From Ascoidea tarda (nom. inval.) (taxonomy: Eukaryota; Ascomycota; Saccharomycetes; Ascoideales; Ascoideaceae), in assembly GCA_030560485.1 (NCBI GenBank), contig JAKTTS010000235.1:1-23095 (forward strand): a stretch of DNA of 23,095 nt. The letters are read 5' to 3'. A program made the translations under genes and the position numbers. The notes under the pieces were generated by a model. The model had not been told where the DNA came from. It made no database searches and saw only the letters and a program-made list of their open reading frames with translations. Shown here in pieces: positions 17,237 through 23,095 of the stretch. The first letter of the stretch is position 1. Every line of letters starts with the position of its first letter.

Positions 17237-17795
17237 CTGTTGGATGTGTGTTAGTTTTATTTAAGATTTTTTACATGCAGATCAACGTCAGCCTATTACT
17301 TTTTGTAAAATGTCATGTGACTGCTATTTTTTATTTACAATATTTAGTTTTGCCATTAAGTGCTTGGAGAAGAAACCATAAAATTATACATTTTTGAGTA
17401 GTGAATTATGAAATGGTAGTTTTTGAAAATGTTTTGGAGATGGGCAAAAAATTGACATTATAGCAAGGAAGCTGCTGTAACACCCTTTTATAACATTAGA
17501 CAAACAAAAAGTTCAACTGGTTTTAAATATTTTTAAAGTTTCTCAAAACTGTCTTCATTGGATTGGGCCTGGTATTTATTTTTAAACAGTAATTGGTCAT
17601 TATAGACTTTTTAAATGAACATATAAGAACTTTTTTGAAATTCACCCTGGATAAAATTCTCAGTATTTCAATGGTTATGACAGATCCAAATTGAAATAAG
17701 AACTTAGGATCTGCTATTTTTAAAAGGGGGACCCATGAAAAGCACCTTAGAGCCTGACCAATATGGTCATAATCAGAAAAGAGATGATGACAAAT

Positions 17796-18780
17796 TTATA
17801 TCATGAGTTCAGATGTATAATTGAGATGGTCAAAGATTATGAGTAAAACTTCCATTAAAGTAGTAATGATATTAATTGAATGCAATAACCTCTGGGCAAC
17901 CTTTATCTTATTATTCAAATAGAGAAATACCTTTTTATTAAATTCAATAAAATTTTTCTTCATTAAATTTTTGAATAAAGGGAGGAAGTGTGGGTTGCAT
18001 GTGTTGTTTACCTGTTTTGAAATTAATTTTGTAATTCTCACTTGATTTCTTAATATTGAAAAACTAGTATGCATTTCAGATTGTGCTCCCTATCTCAATT
18101 TTGCAAATTCAACGAGCGATTTACGGGATGGGTACTCAGTACGAAAAGATGATAGTGCTGAATTGTTGACTGTAAAGCAACTGTATTCCTAGCATGAAAA
18201 AGGAAATTGAATAGTTTTCTTCTTCGTGTTTGTCCTATATAAGCAAAGGCTAGAGGGAATGATGTAGAAATCAAAAGCTTCAGCACCAGTAGATAGTTCT
18301 ATTTTAAAGAAAGCCAGAAAAAAAACCATCGAGTGAATACTTCTAAAACCAAAACATCTCGCCAAAGTGTGGGATGTTTTGGATAAAGCATAATCACCAT
18401 TGATCCAATATCTTGTAAAATTTAGAAATACTCCAAGATTTATAATTTCATTTATAATGCTAATGCTATTGTTTGGCAAATCAGACGCTGATGTATTTGT
18501 GGTGATTAAGTGAAAAATAGTATAACAAACTGTAAATTCATCAGATCGATTAGTAGTGATGTCCTGTTGCATTGTAGGATCTTCCTTCTTATATATTGCA
18601 CCTGAGTTATTAAGATTGTTGATAGATTTCCCGGAAAAGATTTCTATATCACATAATGCTAATCTCTGGAAAATGGCAGTAGATGGAGGTGTATGATCAA
18701 AGTAGCTCTGGTGTTGTCAAAAAAAGTTTGTAATAGAATTCAGTGTTTTGTTGCTTAATCTTTTGATCAGTTCTTAAATG
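17796..18780 (-). pseudogene. Probable decayed protein gene, family not recognised
   Basis: Several minus-strand segments follow one another in the same direction but in different frames. They are 18780-18697 (including NTEFYYKLFLTTPELL), 18716-18189 (175 residues open, first ATG only at 18572), 18286-18095 and 18089-17796. The 18716-18189 part reads DHTPPSTAIFQRLALCDIEI, then a Ser/Asn-rich stretch, then a hydrophobic helical part around GVFLNFTRYWINGDYALSK. The last part is helical and basic (LFKNLMKKNFIEFNKKVF). Overlapping open segments in adjacent frames suggest one gene that has lost its frame at least twice. The helical, mixed composition would suit the middle homology region of a fungal Zn-cluster regulator, but no zinc cluster is seen and I do not assign it. 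It does not resemble retroelement proteins. Confidence 0.4.
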
Positions 18781-18793
18781 ATTTTATTTTCTA

Positions 18794-19114
18794 TTAATCG
18801 TCTTCCGGATTTTCTCTTTTGTTTTTTTTTTCCCTTTTGATTGAGTTTTCTGATTGTCTGAAGGGAATCGTCATGATTATTATTAATTTTTTGTACCAAA
18901 AAATTTGAAGTGATTTTTGAGTTTGGACATTTTCTTTAACAAAACTTCTCTTGTCATTGTAGATGGGAAAATGTTTGTAGGACTTTTTGGTGGCAAACCA
19001 ATTAACAATCCCAAGCACTAAGTAAATTATGAAATGAAAACTTAACATAATAGCAAAGATATTCTCTGGAGACGTGGGATTTCTATCACCAGTTTGAAGG
19101 ATTTTGAAAGACAT
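18794..19114 (-). CDS. Hypothetical 106-aa single-pass membrane protein
   Basis: An ATG-started frame encodes 106 aa and ends with two consecutive stops (TAA TAG). One clear membrane segment lies at about residues 19-42 (around FAIMLSFHFIIYLVLGIVNWF). A polar 18-residue N-terminus including TGDRNPTSPEN precedes it, and the C-terminal half is basic, ending in KREKKNKRENPEDD. A second weakly hydrophobic stretch (KLIIIMTIPF) lies near 77-86. Codon use is mixed, with ACC, TCC and ATC present, as in the real genes here. I do not recognise the family. The frame stays open upstream without ATG for about 34 codons. It sits just upstream of, and in the same direction as, the decayed gene segments and could be part of that locus. 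Confidence 0.35.
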   Translation of the reverse strand: MSFKILQTGDRNPTSPENIFAIMLSFHFIIYLVLGIVNWFATKKSYKHFPIYNDKRSFVKENVQTQKSLQIFWYKKLIIIMTIPFRQSENSIKREKKNKRENPEDD

Positions 19115-20379
19115 AATTGAGCCGAAACACCGATGATGTGTATTATTCAATTTTTTCAAAGAATGACAGAGCCACAACACAAAAACCACATTGTGGTGTA
19201 GAATATCAAGATACTAACCAGCTTCAAATTATCTCAAGTGCATTAGCAGTGTGATATTAGTAAAACCACAATAATTATATCCCCCAATTTAAAATCTGAA
19301 TTTGCGGCCTTTGTAAATAAGCAGTAAAGTTATTTCTGAATTGCATTTGTAAGATATTTTTCCTTTTTTCATTTTCACTGAAAGCATTTTTCAATTTGTG
19401 AGGTTCTCCTCAAGTAAATATTCAATTATCACGATTGAATTTAAGGTCTGTCTAACGGAACCAAACTATAGACCTGTCAATTTATTGGTTTATTTTCTAA
19501 GGCCAAATAAAAAAGAAAAACCATTAAAATTCAGAAGTGTAGATAAGATGAAATAAATTAATGTTATTTAAAGAAGTGGAGCTAATTCGCGAAATCAAGA
19601 GGCAGATACAAATAATAAGGGGGTTAAAAAAGTGCTAATAACTCATTGCAGTTCAATTAAAAAATCAATTTTGGCTAGAGCAGTAACTACTAAAGAGGTT
19701 ATTTATACGGTTGGTATTGTATTTTTTGTTCGAACTCAATTTAAAAATATTGCCCTAAATGTCTTTAGTTAATCTTGTTTTGTGTTGATATTAGACTGTT
19801 CACTCAAACCAATTTGGTTGATGGGTTTCATTATTGGGAAAATTAGAAATCCTCTTTAATAATGTTTCGGGTTTGCTTTGTAGAATATTGAATAGTTTTT
19901 TCTATTTGAAAATATTATATGTAAATTTAATTGTTAAATTGTCACCTAATCCTTCAACAATCATAGTTATTTGAGATTCTGTTATAATAAAAATTGATTA
20001 TTCAGATCGGTCCCCAACAGAAAGCATACTACGCTCAAATTGACACATTCATTGGATTTAGAGTAATTTTTTTTTCGAAAAATAAAGGAGGAACTTTACT
20101 GGAAAATAAAGAGAACAATAGATAATTTGGGGTGATAAATCTTTATGACCCGTTTTTATGCAGAAGAAAATTTCAACTTAAATTATCATTAAGTATTTTT
20201 CAATATTTGATTCAATATTAAAGCTGGGAGAGTTATGTTTTTGAAAGACAGAAGGGTTGAAGGAAAAATGCTTGACATTTTTGGATAATCTTTTAGTAAA
20301 TTATTTAATTTATGTTTTTTATGTTTTATTAACAGAAAATCCTCTTCTTAGTTCACAAAAGCACTAATAACTCTAAAAA

Positions 20380-20795
20380 CCGGCCAAATAAAGCCAAAAT
20401 GAGATAGGTCCGATCAGACCGGGATTGTCACCGAGGGTCGTCAATCCAAAAAAGGTATTTCCAGACACTGTGCACGTGAAAGCTAAGTCTGACAGCGTAT
20501 ATCAGAGCACGCAAGCATTCGCCTTTTGTTGATCAAAAGCAGTTTCAGGTCGGAAGTATCGCTGGCGATATATTTCATGTGATCTGTTGGTTTGTTTAGC
20601 GGAAACAAAAGTGAAATATCGCAACATCTGTTCAATTCGATTTTATTGTTAAGTGTTTTTTATATCAACAAGGCTAGGAATTAAATTTTATATTTTCTGT
20701 GTCAATTCTGATTGAATTTTATACATTTATACTGTAATATAGTGGCTATTTAAGGTTTCTATATTATATTATACTATATTGTTCTAAAACAAACA
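20380..20795 (+). promoter_or_regulatory. Promoter region of the KRE2-like gene
   Basis: A GC-richer block (20380-20575) holds CACGTG at 20471-20476, CGGAAG near 20551, and three small inverted repeats: GGTC-CGATCA-GACC near 20407, CTTTTG-TTGAT-CAAAAG near 20523, and TATCGC-TG-GCGATA near 20557. It is followed by an AT-rich stretch with TATA-like sequence near 20760-20780 and an A/C-rich leader (AAAACAAACA) just before the ATG. Sites are read directly; roles are inferred. Confidence 0.45.
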
Positions 20796-22100
20796 ATGAA
20801 TTCAGCAAGATTGGTTAGATTTGCTGTCTTTGCATTTTGCTTAATCCTTTGTGGATTTATACTCTCGAAGGGATCAGGTACAGCATATATTTCCAGATTA
20901 CCACTTGAAAAGGAAAACAATAGCCAATCATCGGCTGCTGGAACTGGATCAGCGTCAGCTGAAGTGGTTGAGAATAATGACAATAACGTTGGCTTGATAA
21001 ATAATAAAGATAGTAGTAATATTCAAAGTACAAGTTCCAATGCCAATGATCCACAAAAAATTTTCACCGACCCAGATGGATACCAAAAAATCAAAGCTCC
21101 TACCTTAAACGTTGATGAAGGTGAGAGAATAAAGGCTACTTTTGTAACATTGGCCAGAAATTCTGATTTATGGAGTTTAGCTGAATCAATCAGAGCCGTT
21201 GAAGATAGATTTAATAACAAATTTCATTACGATTGGGTTTTCCTTAATGATGATGAATTTTCTGAAGACTTTAAAAGAGTGACTACATCATTATGTTCTG
21301 GTACAACAAAATATGGATTTATTGAAAAGGATCAATGGGGATTCCCAAGTTGGATAGATACCGAAAAGGCTGCAAAAGTTAGACAAGAAATGAAAGAGAA
21401 AGAAATTATTTACGGGGATTCAATTTCATACAGACATATGTGTAGATATGAATCTGGGTTCTTCTTCAGACATAAACTAATGGAAGATTATGAATGGTAT
21501 TGGAGAGTGGAACCCAGTATCAAAATATTTTGTGATATCAATTACGATATATTCAAATTTATGAGAGATAATAATAAAGTCTATGGTTTTACAATCTCAT
21601 TGCCAGAATATAAAGAAACTATTCCAACATTGTGGGAGACAACAAAAGAGTTCACAAAAGAGCATCCTGAATATTTACCAGAAAATAATATGTTAGATTT
21701 TATCTCGGACGATAATGGCAACACGTATAATGGCTGTCATTTCTGGTCTAATTTTGAAGTTGGTTCATTGAATTTCTGGAGAAGCGATGCATATTTGAAA
21801 TATTTCGAACACTTAGACAAAGCCGGTGGATTCTTTTATGAAAGATGGGGTGACGCACCAGTCCATTCAATTGCTGCAGCATTGTTCTTGCCCAGAGACA
21901 AGATTCACTTCTTTGGTGACTTGGGTTACTACCATGTTCCATTCCATAACTGTCCAGCAGACAAAGACATCAGGGATCAAAACAGGTGTTTGTGCAATCC
22001 CAAAAACGACTTCACATGGAAGGGCTACAGTTGCGTCGGCAAGTACTTTACTGTCAACAAGTTGAAGAGACCCTCAGGATGGGAAGATCTCACCGACTAG
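20796..22100 (+). CDS. KRE2: Kre2/Mnt1-family alpha-1,2-mannosyltransferase (GT15)
   Basis: Enzymes of this family add alpha-1,2-mannose from GDP-mannose to O-linked and N-linked glycans in the Golgi lumen. The protein is 434 aa, close to the 442 aa of S. cerevisiae Kre2. It is a type II membrane protein: short cytosolic tail, one membrane anchor at about residues 8-24, a Ser/Asn-rich stem to about 90, then the catalytic domain. Family marks include [11 protein letters not shown] (145-155), [12 protein letters not shown] (212-223), [14 protein letters not shown] (235-248, with Glu239 as a likely metal ligand), [11 protein letters not shown] (311-321, with Glu321 at the proposed nucleophile position), [11 protein letters not shown] (350-360) and [10 protein letters not shown] (378-387). 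All expected catalytic motifs are present. KRE2 versus a KTR paralogue needs a tree, so the symbol marks the family. Confidence 0.85.
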   Translation: MNSARLVRFAVFAFCLILCGFILSKGSGTAYISRLPLEKENNSQSSAAGTGSASAEVVENNDNNVGLINNKDSSNIQSTSSNANDPQKIFTDPDGYQKIKAPTLNVDEGERIKATFVTLARNSDLWSLAESIRAVEDRFNNKFHYDWVFLNDDEFSEDFKRVTTSLCSGTTKYGFIEKDQWGFPSWIDTEKAAKVRQEMKEKEIIYGDSISYRHMCRYESGFFFRHKLMEDYEWYWRVEPSIKIFCDINYDIFKFMRDNNKVYGFTISLPEYKETIPTLWETTKEFTKEHPEYLPENNMLDFISDDNGNTYNGCHFWSNFEVGSLNFWRSDAYLKYFEHLDKAGGFFYERWGDAPVHSIAAALFLPRDKIHFFGDLGYYHVPFHNCPADKDIRDQNRCLCNPKNDFTWKGYSCVGKYFTVNKLKRPSGWEDLTD

Positions 22101-22222
22101 ATAGTGTACTGAAGATGTCCCACCAGAATTTATAATACTATTTTCAATACAACTAAGACGGCATTCAATTCTCCCCAACGCCTTTACGATCAAGGCCTGA
22201 TAACCAAGACCCTCTGTAGGCC

Positions 22223-22320
22223 CGGAAGTGCGCTTTCAGATAGTATGTCGCGTGATCAAATAGCATGTGATTAGTATGACGTATAACCGGAAGCGTGATC
22301 GATTCGGAAGAGCTCGGAAG
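22223..22320 (+). promoter_or_regulatory. Cluster of CGGAAG and GCGTGATC repeats
   Basis: CGGAAG occurs four times in 98 bp (22223, 22288, 22305, 22315). GCGTGATC occurs at 22250-22257 and 22293-22300. TAGTATG followed by TCG or ACG occurs at 22241 and 22272. All are on the same strand and give the look of a duplicated regulatory module. Confidence 0.45.
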
Positions 22321-22701
22321 CCGCAAAGAACAGCGATGGAGATTTTCATTTTTTCGCAGAGAATTTGCAGAGTAAAAAACGAGAAATGAGCAAATTTAAA
22401 TTTAAAATTACTTTAAACAGGAATCATTTCAAGTATACTGGAGCAGATATTCCTCCATTTATTCGTATATTTGATCCTATATAACTAGATAAATTGGGCA
22501 GTTTCATGCTTGGTATTCCTAAAGAAATATTAATTTTAAAGAGTGACTATCCCCTTTATTGTTAATTCCAACTATGCTCCAGTTATTTTATTATCAGTGA
22601 TATTCTTCTTTAATAATAAAATCGTGGAACAATTTGCATAAAATACATAGGGTATAGTTTCATCCGTTTCTTATAAACTATTTCGTGCTACCAGAGATCA
22701 G

Positions 22702-22756
22702 AAACATAAACATAAACATAAGCAAGATCATAAGCAAGATCACAACCAGGACCAGG
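22702..22756. repeat. Nested short tandem repeats
   Basis: AAACAT is repeated three times (22702-22719). A 12-bp unit AAGCAAGATCAT/C is repeated twice (22720-22743), and ACCAGG is repeated twice just after. The block lies about 100-150 bp before the last gene. Confidence 0.75.
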
Positions 22757-22854
22757 ATCGTAATAGAAATCTAGATCCAGATAACTAAGATTAGTGTCAT
22801 TTATAATATAATAGCAATCATATTAATTATAACAATCATCTAATTCCAAAATAA

Positions 22855-23064
22855 ATGCAAACCTTGATCATGTCAAATAAACTTATGGATGATCTAAGAT
22901 CAGTTTCAACTGATTCGTTGCCATTAAAAAGGCATTACACATCATTTGATTTTCCTTCTTCTGATGTTTACAGTAACAATATTCATAGAAGTAATCATAT
23001 TAATATTAATATTAATAATATTAACAATATCAATAATATTAATAACAATAACAATAACAATAAC

Positions 23065-23095
<31 letters not shown>
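22855..23095 (+). CDS. N-terminus of an unrecognised Asn-rich protein (3' end outside window)
   Basis: An ATG at 22855-22857, preceded by an in-frame TAA, opens a frame that runs to the window edge for 80 codons. The first 47 residues are polar (MSNKLMDDLRSVSTDSLPLK, then YTSFDFPSSDVYSNN). The rest is Ile/Asn repeats followed by pure poly-Asn from AAC and AAT codons. This style matches the disordered N-termini of the kinase and FHL1 here, so a regulatory protein is plausible, but nothing identifies it. Other in-frame ATGs at residues 6 and 11 could also be starts. Confidence 0.6.
22999..23095. repeat. Asn/Ile and poly-Asn coding microsatellite
   Basis: ATTAAT-type repeats pass into AACAAT and then pure AAT repeats up to the window end. 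Read in the plus-strand frame they encode Ile-Asn repeats, then poly-Asn. The true length is unknown because the window stops inside the run. Confidence 0.85.

Larger units (their letters stand above)
16681..20795. other. 4.1-kb gene-poor interval between PFD1 and the mannosyltransferase gene
   Basis: No large intact gene is present on either strand. Bases 16830-17160 contain GC-richer patches with a small hairpin (GGTTTCA-CTC-TGAAACC at 16868-16884), CACGTG at 16885 and imperfectly complementary arms around 17081-17133. Coding-like segments on the minus strand lie at 17156-17236, about 17796-18780 and 18794-19114 and are listed separately. Bases 19200-20380 are AT-rich with stops in every frame, and I see nothing definite there beyond a small AGGTCT/AGACCT hairpin near 19444-19475. 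Bases 20380-20795 look like the promoter of the next gene. I found no tRNA B-box, snRNA signature or transposon end. Confidence 0.55.
22101..22854. promoter_or_regulatory. Gap between the KRE2-like gene and the last gene
   Basis: This 754-bp gap has a locally GC-richer block (22165-22340) with repeated short motifs, then an AT-rich stretch to 22680, a small tandem-repeat patch (22702-22756) and an AT-rich leader. The GC-richer block is likely the upstream regulatory part of the gene starting at 22855. An open stretch without ATG crosses the tandem repeats, but it is probably chance. Confidence 0.5.

Noticed and set aside
17250-17320. Point centromere, from the CATGTGAC (reverse CDEI-like) at about 17313
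   Set aside because: No CDEIII-like TTTCGGAA block lies at the right distance on either side, so the site alone is not enough.
18989-18997. Perfect PACE site GGTGGCAAA
   Set aside because: It lies inside the 106-aa minus-strand frame, far from any proteasome gene; one chance match is expected at about this frequency in a window this size.
20270-20290. Sm-site-like ATTTTTGGA, as in snRNA or telomerase RNA 3' ends
   Set aside because: No template repeats or conserved snRNA segments were found upstream; the site is too short to stand alone.
20686-20696. Perfect match to the S. cerevisiae replication origin core (TTTTATATTTT)
   Set aside because: The core is specific to close Saccharomyces relatives and arises often by chance in AT-rich DNA.
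16681-20795. Transposon or virus-like remnant filling the 4.1-kb gap
   Set aside because: No terminal repeats, target duplications or recognisable element proteins were seen.
22657-22787. Open stretch reading Lys-His and Gln-Asp repeats
   Set aside because: No ATG, and the peptide is produced by the short tandem repeats.

Overview
The window is nuclear DNA from an AT-rich budding yeast (Saccharomycotina). The evidence is gene content typical of that group (BDF1, an NNK1-like kinase, PRE2, FHL1, PFD1, a KRE2/MNT1-family mannosyltransferase), very long Asn/Ser-rich tracts in regulatory proteins, A-rich leaders before start codons, and a short intron near the 5' end of PFD1. I cannot name the species. 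I recognise no transposon, virus-like element, rRNA, tRNA or CRISPR array.

Layout from left to right: BDF1 (minus strand, C-terminus cut by the window edge); a 955-bp partly GC-rich promoter region; a 1470-aa NNK1-like protein kinase (minus); a 0.9-kb divergent promoter; PRE2, the proteasome beta-5 subunit (plus); FHL1, a FHA plus forkhead factor of 1812 aa (plus); a short possible exon with a possible LYR motif (plus, unsure); PFD1, prefoldin subunit 1 (plus, one 90-nt intron); a 4.1-kb gene-poor stretch; the KRE2-like mannosyltransferase (plus); and the Asn-rich N-terminus of an unrecognised protein running off the right edge.

The genes are not one pathway. Several serve growth-related housekeeping: BDF1 reads acetylated chromatin, FHL1 controls ribosomal protein genes, PFD1 and PRE2 act in protein folding and turnover, the kinase family is linked to nitrogen/TORC1 signalling, and KRE2-type enzymes build cell-wall mannan. 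CACGTG sites occur upstream of BDF1, PRE2 and the mannosyltransferase, and also just 3' of PFD1. This hints at a shared bHLH factor such as Cbf1, which is an inference.

The least explained part is 16681-20795. Its minus strand carries a 106-aa ORF with one membrane segment (18794-19114), a run of coding-like segments that change frame (about 17796-18780) and look like a decayed gene, and a small terminal-exon-like segment (17156-17236) preceded by a branch-point-like AACTAAC and CAG. The most striking regulatory structure is a perfect 12-bp inverted repeat 55 bp before the PRE2 start, with a near-consensus Rpn4 (PACE) site overlapping its centre.
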